In this document: piece by piece, positions 8,902 to 17,344 of the stretch
How positions within the stretch are numbered: position 1 is the first letter of the stretch
Layout: each line of letters starts with the position of its first letter
NCBI GenBank assembly: GCA_041392625.1
Contig: JAWKLR010000011.1
Location: 69,401-133,400 of the forward strand
Length of the DNA stretch: 64,000 nucleotides
Reading direction: 5' to 3'
Source: M3007 sp041392625
GTDB lineage: Bacteria > Bacteroidota > Bacteroidia > Chitinophagales > Saprospiraceae
Notes under the pieces: model-generated
Seen by the model: the letters and a program-made list of their open reading frames with translations, nothing else
Told to the model about the DNA's origin: nothing
Database searches by the model: none
Made by a program: the position numbers and the translations under genes

Positions 8902-9912
8902 CTATTGAATCAATTCTACCACAGCATGGGCCCAGGCCGCCTGATCATTCAAACTCGGTACCAGATCCAATGCTTCGCCACCCGCTTCAATAAATTCTTC
9001 CCGGTACTCCTCCCCTATTTCGATGGTGGTCTCCAGGCAATCTGCTGTAAAGGCCGGACAAAAAACCAACACCCGCTTATGCCCTTTTGCCGCCAAATCC
9101 TGAATCACCGCACTGGTATAAGGCTGCGTCCAGGGGTCACGACCCAAACGCGATTGAAAACAGAGGGTGTATTTGCTTTCAGGAATCGACAGGGACGCCG
9201 CAATTGCTCGTGTCGTAGCATGGCATTGGGCCGAGTAACAAAACTGATTTGTAGGGCTTAATTCCTGACAACAATGTTCTTTTTGCAAACAATGCTGAAA
9301 CATATCAGCCTTGCGCAACTGCCGCTGCGGTAAGCCGTGGTAACTGAACAGGACATGATCGTATGACGCAAGGTCAAAAGCCCGGGCGTTTACAGCAAAC
9401 AATTCAACCAATTGCGGGGCAGTCGGATAGGAATTGATCAATTTCAAGTCCGGGATATTTTGCTTTTTTGACAAAATCCGCATCACCTCTTCGTGTACCG
9501 AACCCGTCGTTGCCGATGCGTATTGAGGGAACAAAGGAAACACCACCAGGCGCTCTACTTTCTCCGTAAGCAGCGAGTCAATTGCCGATTCCAGCGAAGG
9601 GTTTTGGTAGCGCATTCCCAGGCGTACCCGGTATTCAGCGCCAAGAATATCCTGAACCTGCTCTGCCAGTCGCTCACCATAAAACTTGAGGGGGGAACCA
9701 TCTTCCGTCCACAACTCCTGATAAGCCTTGGCCGACTTACCGGAACGGAATGGGGCAATAATCCCGCGCACCAACAGGTTTCTGGCAATGGGATTGATAT
9801 CAATAACCCGGGGGTCCAGCAAAAACTGTTTCAAATACCGGTACACTGCACCGCGTTCGGGTGCATCCGGAGTGCCGAGATTCACAAGGAGAATTCCAGT
9901 TGGTCCTGTCAT
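8902..9912 (-). CDS. hemH: Ferrochelatase (protoheme ferro-lyase)
   Basis: 336 residues, normal for HemH. It inserts Fe2+ into protoporphyrin IX, the last step of heme b synthesis. Catalytic residues are visible: H192 in FSYHGLP and E294 in DCLETT. GILLVNLGTPDAP at the N-terminus and FPLFPQYASATTGS are family motifs. A Cys-rich stretch (CLQKEHCCQEL...FCYSAQCHATT, about 208-231) may be a 2Fe-2S or metal site as in some ferrochelatases; that is inference. It precedes the nqr operon on the same strand and supplies heme for the cytochromes encoded later in the window. Confidence 0.95.
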   Translation of the reverse strand: MTGPTGILLVNLGTPDAPERGAVYRYLKQFLLDPRVIDINPIARNLLVRGIIAPFRSGKSAKAYQELWTEDGSPLKFYGERLAEQVQDILGAEYRVRLGMRYQNPSLESAIDSLLTEKVERLVVFPLFPQYASATTGSVHEEVMRILSKKQNIPDLKLINSYPTAPQLVELFAVNARAFDLASYDHVLFSYHGLPQRQLRKADMFQHCLQKEHCCQELSPTNQFCYSAQCHATTRAIAASLSIPESKYTLCFQSRLGRDPWTQPYTSAVIQDLAAKGHKRVLVFCPAFTADCLETTIEIGEEYREEFIEAGGEALDLVPSLNDQAAWAHAVVELIQ

Positions 9913-10009
9913 AAAAAAAGTACAATGCGTTTTTCAGGGAAGCGCAAAAGAAAGCCAATCCGTCTGTTAGTCCGAATTGGGAGTAACAGAATCTGTGCCC
10001 TGCCGAGGG

Positions 10010-10017
10010 CAAAGGTA
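10010..10017 (-). promoter_or_regulatory. Possible -7 element for hemH
   Basis: TACCTTTG on the minus strand, a full match to TAnnTTTG, about 100 bases before the hemH start and just past the stop of the upstream ABC gene. No good -33 box is seen. Confidence 0.35.
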
Positions 10018-10028
10018 AGATAAGTGCT

Positions 10029-11831
10029 CTAAACAGAAGAAGAAGTCAAGGGTTCAAACTGAAGTTTTGCCAGGCTGCTGTAAATGCCGTTTTCCATGGC
10101 GCTCAGTGTATCGTGGGTTCCGCTTTCTACCACTGTGCCTCCATCCAGGACAAAGATTTTGTCCACTTCACGGATAGTCGCCAACCGGTGGGCAATAATA
10201 ATGCTGGTCCGGCCTTCCATCAAATTGTTCAAGGCTTCCTGTACCTGTTTTTCACTTTCAGCATCCAGGGAAGAAGTGGCTTCATCCAGCAACAAAACAG
10301 ATGGGTCGCGCAGGATAGCCCGGGCAATGGCGATACGTTGACGCTGTCCGCCGGATAATTTGATACCCCGTTCACCGACCAGCGTATCCAGGCCTTCCGG
10401 GAATCCGGAAATAAAATCCCACGCATTTGCTTTGATAGCGGCCTCTTTGACAGCCTCTAAACTGGCATCTGGGTTTCCATACAGAATATTCTCCCCGATG
10501 GTTCCTCCAAACAGAATCACCTCCTGAGGCACGATGGCAAAATTCTTTCGGTATGCCTCCAGATCGTACTCCAGTACATTGTGACCGGATGCCTTTATTT
10601 CACCCGCATCTGCCTGGTGAAATTGCAACAACAGTTGCATGATCGTTGATTTCCCTGCACCACTTTGGCCTACAATTGCCACCTTTTTCCCTGCGGGAAA
10701 TAACATATTGATCCCTTTCAGGACTTGAACATCTGCTCGGGTTGGATATGAAAACCGAACATCAACCAGTTCGATATCTCCATCCAGTCGGTCGACCATT
10801 TTGTTACTCTGTGGACGCTCTTCGTCTTCGGGTTTGGTACGCAATATCTCCCGAATCCGCTCGGTAGCACCTACTGCACCTACCAACTCGGAATAAAAGT
10901 TACCAAGACCTGCGATTGCTCCACCTATGACTGCTGTGAAAGTTACAAAAGAAATCAACTGGCCTGCCGTAATTTCTTTTGATTGTACCATGCTCATACC
11001 CATCCAAATAACAAAAAACAAGGCTCCAAACAGCACGGTGATGATAAAGACTGCAAATATGGCACGACCGGATGCGTATTTTAACGACACATTTACCACC
11101 CGATCATTGGTTTGCTTGTATCGACCAATTTCGAAGAGCTCATTGGTGAATGCCTTTACAGCCTGAATGGATTGCAGGGTTTCATCCAGGATGGTATTTG
11201 TTTGTGCCAGTTCTTCCTGACGCTGGCGAGAGAGTTTCCGGATGTACCGGCCAAATACCATAGCACCTACAACTATAATTGGAAAAACGGCCAGCATGAT
11301 GCCAGCAAGTTTTGGAGTTTGCCAGGCCAAAAAAACTACGCCACCAACCAGAAGAATTACCTGCCGCAGAAACTCAGCAAGCACAAAATAAAAAGTGTTG
11401 TACAGTTTTTCAACATCATTGGTCAATCTACTGACGAGTTCACCCACCCGGTTTTTTTCAAAAAATACAATTGGAAGAGAAATGATGCGCTTGTACAATG
11501 CTTTTCGAATATCCGCGGTTCCGCGTTCACTAACCTGGGCAAAAGCGGTAACTCTGAAATAAGAGACTAAGCCCTGAAATGCAAGTACTACAACCAGGAT
11601 AACTGCAATCTTGGAAAGGCTCATATGAGCCATCGTCTCCTCCCCCTGTGCTACATCCAGCATGACACCCACGATGTATGGAAAAACCATGAATACCGAA
11701 CTGGATAGAAAGAGCAAAACAAGCCCTATGATAAAATGGGTTTTATACGGGCGGATAAATTCGAAAATCTTGACAGCCTCGCGCAGGCTATCCATCGAGA
11801 GGCTTTTCTTTTCCTCATCTTTGTTACTCAT
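10029..11831 (-). CDS. MsbA-like ABC exporter (fused membrane and ATPase domains)
   Basis: 600 residues. An N-terminal six-helix ABC exporter domain (about 30-330) is fused to an ATPase domain with Walker A GQSGAGKST near residue 389, signature LSGGQRQR, Walker B VLLLDEATSSLD and switch His in IIAHRLATI. It probably works as a homodimer in the inner membrane. The closest families are MsbA lipid A flippases and related multidrug exporters; sequence alone does not tell them apart. The start at 11831 follows a 196-bp divergent spacer in which I see no clear promoter. Confidence 0.9.
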   Translation of the reverse strand: MSNKDEEKKSLSMDSLREAVKIFEFIRPYKTHFIIGLVLLFLSSSVFMVFPYIVGVMLDVAQGEETMAHMSLSKIAVILVVVLAFQGLVSYFRVTAFAQVSERGTADIRKALYKRIISLPIVFFEKNRVGELVSRLTNDVEKLYNTFYFVLAEFLRQVILLVGGVVFLAWQTPKLAGIMLAVFPIIVVGAMVFGRYIRKLSRQRQEELAQTNTILDETLQSIQAVKAFTNELFEIGRYKQTNDRVVNVSLKYASGRAIFAVFIITVLFGALFFVIWMGMSMVQSKEITAGQLISFVTFTAVIGGAIAGLGNFYSELVGAVGATERIREILRTKPEDEERPQSNKMVDRLDGDIELVDVRFSYPTRADVQVLKGINMLFPAGKKVAIVGQSGAGKSTIMQLLLQFHQADAGEIKASGHNVLEYDLEAYRKNFAIVPQEVILFGGTIGENILYGNPDASLEAVKEAAIKANAWDFISGFPEGLDTLVGERGIKLSGGQRQRIAIARAILRDPSVLLLDEATSSLDAESEKQVQEALNNLMEGRTSIIIAHRLATIREVDKIFVLDGGTVVESGTHDTLSAMENGIYSSLAKLQFEPLTSSSV

Positions 11832-12027
11832 GGCGCAAATCTCGCAATTGCTGTCTAAATTCGAGGAATTTTTGGCTATTTCTTTATCGGTAAATTTCCT
11901 GCGCAGGTCGAAAAGAAACAGACTTCAGGCCAGTCAAATACAGTATATATTTTTTTAATATATTCATTTACAAAATGTTAGCGAATTGAATTTTAGGATG
12001 ATTCGGCAATAACAGACAGAAAACACA

Positions 12028-12699
12028 ATGGGAAAAAAGAACCCTCCCTCGATATTTTATAAATCAATATGCAACATGATACAAGAACTTCAGGGCAATC
12101 GAACCGATATCTATTTACTTGACCAAATTCAACGAGGCAGAATCAATTTAAAAAGTAAAATCCTGGATGCAGGATGTGGCGGCGGGCGAAATGCCGAATG
12201 GTTTATCCGGGAAAATGCAGACATACGGGGTATTGACGGGAATCACGAGGCTATAACTGCAGTCCATCAGAACATAAAATCCTGGAATCCGGATTTTGAC
12301 ACTAAACGATTTCAAACAGGTGACATCGGCAGTATGCCCTACCCGGATGCTTCCTTTGATTTTATTATCAGCAGTGCGGTATTGCATTTTGCCAACAACG
12401 ATGAGGAGTTTAGGGCGTGGTTTGCAGAACACGTCCGGGTGCTTCGCCCAGGGGGGATACTCTGGATTCGGATGACCAGTGCCCATACATTCGCCAGCAA
12501 GGCAATTGACCTTGGTACTGGTCAACATGCCTTGCCGGATGGGAGCCAACGGTATTTGCTAAAGAAGCCGATCCTGGATCAATTGATGCAGAATTTGGGC
12601 TTGGCATACCTGGATCCGTTCAAGACTGTCAATGTGGAAGACAGCCGGACCATGACAACGCTTGCTTTGCAAAAAAGCAAAATCCCAAACAGGCTCTAA
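12028..12699 (+). CDS. Class I SAM-dependent methyltransferase
   Basis: 223 residues. A Rossmann methyltransferase fold is indicated by motif I ILDAGCGGGRN (about 47-57), the acidic end of strand 2 (GIDGN), an aspartate motif (ASFDFIISSAVLHF) and RPGGILWIRMTS after it. The substrate cannot be told; the fold resembles small-molecule (UbiE/Tam-type) methyltransferases. Its last four bases overlap the end of csaA, which runs toward it. Confidence 0.85.
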   Translation: MGKKNPPSIFYKSICNMIQELQGNRTDIYLLDQIQRGRINLKSKILDAGCGGGRNAEWFIRENADIRGIDGNHEAITAVHQNIKSWNPDFDTKRFQTGDIGSMPYPDASFDFIISSAVLHFANNDEEFRAWFAEHVRVLRPGGILWIRMTSAHTFASKAIDLGTGQHALPDGSQRYLLKKPILDQLMQNLGLAYLDPFKTVNVEDSRTMTTLALQKSKIPNRL

Positions 12700-13025
12700 C
12701 TGATTCGCGTCCCGTTTACGACCGATTGTTCTGGCTGCAACAACACTACCCCAGCGTCTTGAACGGCACCCAACACCAAAACTTCGGAGAAGAAATTGGC
12801 AATTTGGCGGGTTGGAAAGTTGACTACGGCAATCACCTGCTTCCCGATCAGGTTTTCCCGATCGTAGAAGTCCGTAATCTGAGCACTGCTTTTTCTGACA
12901 CCCAATTCCGGACCAAAATCAATTTCCAGTTGGTATGCCGGCTTTCGGGCTTTGGGGAAATCTGCGGCAGCAATTATGGTCCCTATTCGCATATCAACCT
13001 TGAGAAAATCATCGAATTCTATCAT
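12696..13025 (-). CDS. csaA: CsaA-type tRNA-binding protein
   Basis: 109 residues, the usual CsaA length. It is a stand-alone OB-fold of the tRNA-binding domain family (as in the C-terminus of MetRS). Family features are DFLKVDMRIGTI at the N-terminus, KPAYQLEIDFGPELGVRKSSAQIT, and AVVNFPTRQI with VLVLGA near the C-terminus. In Bacillus, CsaA is described as a secretion-linked chaperone; its role here is not known. It converges on the methyltransferase with a 4-base overlap. Confidence 0.9.
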   Translation of the reverse strand: MIEFDDFLKVDMRIGTIIAAADFPKARKPAYQLEIDFGPELGVRKSSAQITDFYDRENLIGKQVIAVVNFPTRQIANFFSEVLVLGAVQDAGVVLLQPEQSVVNGTRIS

Positions 13026-13228
13026 TAGATCACATTAAAGCAGGTGTAAAATTAATTGAGTTGTACAATGGATTACCGAGGAGGCAATCGCAATGACAAA
13101 GTGGCTTGCCCAGTTTTTTGGACTAATTTAACACGAAAATAGGAATTAAAGCCGCTTAGTATTTGGAACAATATGATGTAAGTAGTAGTTTCACCCCGAA
13201 AAATCTTTTTTTTCACTACCATTTTAAT

Positions 13229-13834
13229 ATGTCATCCAGAATCCTCATCCTAATAGCCTTTGGTATCTGGTGTGCTATTTGTTCGTATTGGTATGTGTGC
13301 AACATCAAGGGAGTGTGTGGAAAATCCACCCAGATTGAATCACCCAATGTTGTACAACCGGGCTACCCTCAAGATAGTCTGGGCATCGATTCAAGTGAAT
13401 TTTACACCGATGGCCAACCACTGACCACCCTTCCGACAGTGGACGAGCACATCAATACCACGCCCGACAACCTCGATCGTGTACAGATTGAAACCTTGGA
13501 AGATCATGCCATTATTCACTTTCCCTACAACTCTACCAGACGAGAGGACAACGCTGCAATGGATGACTACCTCAGCAGGCTTGCCAGTGCATTGATCGCA
13601 AGCAGAGGTACCGTCTACATCGTTGGGCATACCGATATGATTGGCGATCGCCAGTTTAACAAGCAAATGGGCTTAAAACGGGCACAGCATATCAAAAATA
13701 TTCTTACGGAAAAAGGCGTGCAACCGAATCAAATCCAATGCAGCTCCAAAGGAGAGGTAAAACCGGTTGCCAGCAATGACACGCCCCGTGGTCGGTACAT
13801 GAACCGCCGCGTCGAAATACGTTTAAATCCATAA
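13229..13834 (+). CDS. OmpA-family protein with N-terminal membrane anchor
   Basis: 201 residues from the ATG at 13229, chosen because it starts directly at a membrane segment (MSSRILILIAFGIWCAICSYW); an in-frame ATG at 13163 adds 22 polar residues without support. The C-terminal OmpA domain (about 95-201) has GHTDMIG, the helix LKRAQHIKNILTEKGV and the closing NRRVEIRL, the residues used to bind peptidoglycan diaminopimelate. It likely links the inner membrane to the cell wall. The next gene starts 11 bases after its stop, suggesting an operon. Confidence 0.85.
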   Translation: MSSRILILIAFGIWCAICSYWYVCNIKGVCGKSTQIESPNVVQPGYPQDSLGIDSSEFYTDGQPLTTLPTVDEHINTTPDNLDRVQIETLEDHAIIHFPYNSTRREDNAAMDDYLSRLASALIASRGTVYIVGHTDMIGDRQFNKQMGLKRAQHIKNILTEKGVQPNQIQCSSKGEVKPVASNDTPRGRYMNRRVEIRLNP

Positions 13835-13845
13835 TCACAACCGTC

Positions 13846-14960
13846 ATGTTCGAACAAGATATTACCCTGGGGCCTGGAACCGCCAGTTTTTCCTCCCACT
13901 TATTTGAAATCCTCATCATGTTGGGTGTTGCCTTCCTGCTCGGTTTGTGGCTGGGATGGGTGCTGTGGAGCCGCTACCGGCAAACGGCAGAGAAACTGCG
14001 CCTAGAATACGATTCCCTGAGTGCAACGGCCAATGCCCTGCGCGCAGAGTCTGATGAAGTCAAATCCAAACTCACCGGCATTGAAGCCGAGAACACGGAG
14101 CTAAAGCGGCAATTGAGTATGAAAGAGGATGAAGGCAATGAACTTCGTGCCCGGATGTTGGTTTTGGAACAGGATCTTCAACAAACAACAGAAGCCAAAC
14201 GGCTATTGGAAATAGAATTGGGCCTGAGCCCTGCCCCGGATGTTAGCGATGAAGCCACACCTCCCTTAGAGGTAATTGAGGCTCCGTCTAGCGACGAACC
14301 CGAGGATCAACCAGAGTTCACCGATGTTCCACCTCTTACAGTGGCTGAATTACCAGAACCGCCCGATGAGGCCCTGTTGGCAGATGAGGCAGTCAATGAA
14401 GTACTCGAAGACATCGATAATGCCGGAGAAGACAACCTGGTTGCACGTGCACTCGGTGCTCTTCACAACACACATTGGGCGCTGCCCTGCCCTTCTTGCA
14501 GGAAGAAGAATCAGAAACCTGCCAGCCGGAATTGGACTGGAAGAAGAAGACTTGCTAAACCAAGCATCGAAAAACGACTCGAAGACCAGGCTGGAAACCT
14601 CTCGATTCGAAGAAAACAATAAGGTTGAAGCACCTTGGATACAAACGAGGATGGAGACGACAACTCCGAGGATGATTTCCAGGTAACTACCATCGCAGGC
14701 CCGCAAGACGATCTCAAAATCGTAGAAGGGATAGGTCCTAAATTGAAGAACTCTACAATGCCGGTATTCATACCTATACCGAACTGGCACGCACACCGGT
14801 TAACAGACTAAAAGACATCCTGCTGGATGCAGGTTCTCGTTTTGCTATGCACGACCCGGGAACCTGGTCGGCACAAGCGCTCCTTGCCGCCAATGGCGAA
14901 TGGGACAACCTCAAAGCCTATCAGGAGTTTTTGAATGCGGGCAAGCGACCGAAGAGTTAA
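13846..14960 (+). pseudogene. Frameshifted membrane/coiled-coil protein with C-terminal HhH-like domain
   Basis: The first frame encodes a membrane helix (about residues 20-45), a coiled coil (LRLEYDSLSATANALRAE onward, to about 130) and a long acidic Pro/Glu region to about position 14460. After that, sensible sequence moves between frames. LPFLQEEESETC is read from about 14490, then EEEDLLNQASKND from about 14542, then the acidic TNEDGDDNSEDDFQV from 14641 leading into LKIVEGIGPK. One missing A near 14741 then shifts to EELYNAGIHTYTELARTP, which ends at a stop at 14960. KIVEGIGPK...AGIHTYTELA is a helix-hairpin-helix-like motif common at the ends of Bacteroidota envelope proteins. At least four indels are needed to restore one frame, so this is a decayed gene or a run of sequence errors. 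Function is unknown. Confidence 0.75.
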
Positions 14961-14980
14961 GCACCCAAATTAACAGCAAC

Positions 14981-15030
14981 AAAAAAGCCGTTTGATTTTT
15001 CACTTTGAAAAATCAGACGGCTTTTATTTT
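14981..15030. terminator. Strong bidirectional intrinsic terminator
   Basis: AAAAGCCGTTTGATTTTTCA, a short CTT loop, and a TGAAAAATCAGACGGCTTTT arm form a nearly perfect stem, with A-runs before and T-runs after. It serves the plus-strand frameshifted gene and the minus-strand DsbA-like gene, which converge here. Confidence 0.9.
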
Positions 15031-15088
15031 ATATACATCCACCACAGGTTGAAAACTCACAGGTGATTGCAGACTGAACAAGACGATG

Positions 15089-16114
15089 TTATTTTCGGTA
15101 CCAAATAGATCCGTTTTTTGTATTGAACTTTACCAGTAACCCCAGGTCTGTTTGCTGATTGAGAATCTCTTGGCATTTCCTCCTTTTCACTGTTCGTTCA
15201 GAAATCTCTGAAAATTCGCGCAGGGTTAAGGAATGAAAACGCGTAAAAAAGTGGGAATTCCACTTTTCGTATTCCTTTTTTATACTATTTGGATTGACTT
15301 TCAATATGGCTGCTTCATATTGAGCGTAAGGCCTCGAACCATATACCACATCTTTATTTCCTGAATCATCTAAAAAGAATATGGTTGGAAAGCCTCTAAC
15401 CCCATATGCTCTGGAAAGCCTCAGATCTTCTTCAAATAAGTCTTTTGCTCTGCCTTCAAAATCAGCTTTGAATTGCTCAATCTGTAATCCTACAGACTTG
15501 GCTGCTGCTGCAATGTGCTCCCACCTGGTAATATTGATTTTTCTGAGAAAAACCATTTCACGCATTTCTCTCAAAAATAGAAGGGCTTTTTCATTGTCCT
15601 GAAGTTGAGCAGCCTTGAAAGCAATGGAAGGCGGGAAAGAAGAATCCAAGGGATCTTCAAGCCACACATCTCCATCAATGGGCATATCGTAATGCACACT
15701 CACCTCATCCCAATGATGGGCAACATCCGACGGTTTACTAATTCCACCACTGTTATAACTCCAGTCAGGAAGCAAACCGCCCATGTGGTATTCAATCTCC
15801 AGGTTTTGTCCGTATTCCAACTTCAATTTCCTAAGCTGTGGCTCAATTCCCCAACACGAGGAACAAATTGGGTCGGTAAAATAAATCAGTTTCACTTTTT
15901 TTGTTCCAGCGGATGTATTTTCGGTTGACAAACTATCCTTTCCTGTTCCCGGCAGTTCGCAGATGCCGATGACCGGATCACATAGAAGCGGATTACCGGA
16001 AGTTATTTCTTTTTCCATAGAATCTAATTTTGATTGTCCCTGACAAGCGCCCGTACTGATAAGAACCAATAGCAGGCACATGGACAAGATGTTGAAAGCA
16101 ATCGCATGTTTCAT
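15089..16114 (-). CDS. DsbA/SpxH-family thiol oxidoreductase, lipoprotein
   Basis: 341 residues. A lipoprotein signal (MKHAIAFNILSM...ISTGACQG) is followed by a DsbA/FrnE-like thioredoxin fold with the CSSCW active site in LIYFTDPICSSCWGIEP (near residue 85) and the cis-Pro loop GVRGFPTIFF. The family includes ClpXP adaptors of the SpxH/YjbH type, but a lipidated exported form points to an envelope disulfide enzyme. A C-terminal extension of about 80 residues is basic and resembles a small helix-turn-helix; no function is assigned. It is divergent from an HxlR regulator. A TAGGTTTG element at 16119-16126 ends five bases before the ATG, so the mRNA may be leaderless (inference). Confidence 0.85.
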   Translation of the reverse strand: MKHAIAFNILSMCLLLVLISTGACQGQSKLDSMEKEITSGNPLLCDPVIGICELPGTGKDSLSTENTSAGTKKVKLIYFTDPICSSCWGIEPQLRKLKLEYGQNLEIEYHMGGLLPDWSYNSGGISKPSDVAHHWDEVSVHYDMPIDGDVWLEDPLDSSFPPSIAFKAAQLQDNEKALLFLREMREMVFLRKINITRWEHIAAAAKSVGLQIEQFKADFEGRAKDLFEEDLRLSRAYGVRGFPTIFFLDDSGNKDVVYGSRPYAQYEAAILKVNPNSIKKEYEKWNSHFFTRFHSLTLREFSEISERTVKRRKCQEILNQQTDLGLLVKFNTKNGSIWYRK

Positions 16115-16140
16115 AAAGCAAACCTAAAGCAAATGCGCTA

Positions 16141-16148
16141 TATATTTG
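16141..16148 (+). promoter_or_regulatory. Possible -7 element for the hxlR-like gene
   Basis: TATATTTG matches TAnnTTTG on the plus strand, 75 bases before the HxlR-like start. No -33 box is seen at normal spacing, as expected if the promoter needs an activator or is weak. Confidence 0.35.
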
Positions 16149-16165
16149 CCACTAATTTCCTTTTA

Positions 16166-16177
16166 GAAAGTACTTTC
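16166..16177. promoter_or_regulatory. 12-bp palindrome, candidate HxlR operator
   Basis: GAAAGTACTTTC is a perfect inverted repeat in the 108-bp spacer between the dsbA-like and hxlR-like genes, just past the predicted plus-strand start point. HxlR regulators such as YodB bind short AT-rich palindromes with TACT/AGTA halves, so this is a plausible autoregulatory site. Confidence 0.45.
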
Positions 16178-16222
16178 CTTTATGAAACTAACCGGCCGTC
16201 TTGCAACTAAATACTTAAAACG

Positions 16223-16582
16223 ATGAAAAAGAAAGCGCTGATCAACAACACCCCGATCTGTAAAATACGAATGAAAGCAATTAGCGATGCTATGAGCATT
16301 TTATCCGGAAAATGGAAGTTTCAAATTCTGGGAACCCTTATTGAAGGCAATCAATTAGGGTTTATGGAGCTGATGCGGGAAGTAGATGGAATAGGCACCA
16401 AAATGCTTTCAAAGGAACTGCAGGATCTTGAGATGAATCACCTGGTCAACCGTACTGTAATGGACACCAAACCCATTACCGTTATTTATTCCATTACAGA
16501 ACATGGGAAAACGCTTGCCCCATTAATTGATGCGCTGGCAAACTGGGGTATTGAATACAGACAATCCATTTATGCTAAATAA
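16223..16582 (+). CDS. HxlR-family transcriptional regulator
   Basis: 119 residues, a winged-helix DNA-binding protein. It has the HxlR pattern: N-terminal Cys (ICKIRMKAI, C13), ILSGKWKFQIL, the recognition region GTKMLSKELQDLEMNHLVNR and the wing PITVIYSITEHGKTL. Members with a conserved N-terminal Cys (YodB, HypR) sense quinones, aldehydes or disulfide stress. The neighbouring DsbA-like gene, transcribed divergently, is a likely target; this is inference from context. Confidence 0.9.
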   Translation: MKKKALINNTPICKIRMKAISDAMSILSGKWKFQILGTLIEGNQLGFMELMREVDGIGTKMLSKELQDLEMNHLVNRTVMDTKPITVIYSITEHGKTLAPLIDALANWGIEYRQSIYAK

Positions 16583-16726
16583 AATACCAATGGATAACTA
16601 CGGCCTGTTCACTAAACAACATGGTTTACCACAATAACAAATTTTAGCACTTTTCTTGCGAACTTGTCCGGTAAAAGCCCTCATTCAATCCTGGATTCAG
16701 TACTTCACACTTCTTAAAAACATGGT

Positions 16727-17191
16727 ATGAAAAACATCTTTTACCTGAGCACAATTGCACTCATCGCAGTTGCTGCATTCTCCTGTAAAACCACAAGTAA
16801 GACCCAAGGTAGTTCCACGATTAACTACAATGATTTATACAAATCGTGGGTGGTGGATACGGTGATTACCCTGAAATCGGATATGGGATCAACCCCCAAT
16901 ATCGAAGCCGACAAAAATGAGTATTTATTCAAAAAAGGCGGCGCCCAAAACCAGGGGATTCGGACCACCATAACATCCGGGGCCAGTGTTGATGTACCTT
17001 TTACCTTAAAAAATGGAAGTATACACTTTGATCAAGGCGCTACCTTTCCTTTGATGAAGTTTGACAAAGAAGGAAATCTGGTCAGCAGTAATATGTTCGC
17101 AAGTCTCCCTCCCTACACCATTGTTGAATTGAGCGCAACGAAACTTACTTTAAAGAACGAAGACATCATAGTAAAAATGCAGGCCAAGTAG
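16727..17191 (+). CDS. Hypothetical small lipoprotein
   Basis: 154 residues. It has a lipoprotein signal peptide (MKNIFYLSTIALIAVAAFSC) with the lipidated Cys at residue 20. The rest is beta-rich and polar, with alternating patterns (FTLKNGSIHFDQG, TIVELSATKLTLKNEDIIVKM) that resemble the short lipocalin-like lipoproteins of Bacteroidota. I do not recognise a specific function. It stands alone between an HxlR gene and the end of gcvP. Confidence 0.75.
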   Translation: MKNIFYLSTIALIAVAAFSCKTTSKTQGSSTINYNDLYKSWVVDTVITLKSDMGSTPNIEADKNEYLFKKGGAQNQGIRTTITSGASVDVPFTLKNGSIHFDQGATFPLMKFDKEGNLVSSNMFASLPPYTIVELSATKLTLKNEDIIVKMQAK

Positions 17192-17206
17192 AGCCACTTC
17201 ACCTCT

Positions 17207-17283
17207 AAACAAATACGCCCGACCAAACATTCGCTCAAAGACTGTTTCCAGTTGATTGCGAATGCCTGGCCGGGCGTTTGTTA
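17207..17283. terminator. Long two-step inverted repeat, likely bidirectional terminator
   Basis: Outer arms AACAAATACGCCCGACC and GGCCGGGCGTTTGTT pair, and inside them ATTCGC pairs with GCGAAT. The element lies between the lipoprotein gene and the end of gcvP, which converge. The loop is long (about 23 bases) for a simple terminator. Confidence 0.55.
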
Positions 17284-17344
17284 TTCAGTGTTTCCTGGTA
17301 TTCAAATTGAAGTACAATACTCAATTTGACACCAAGGCCATCAC

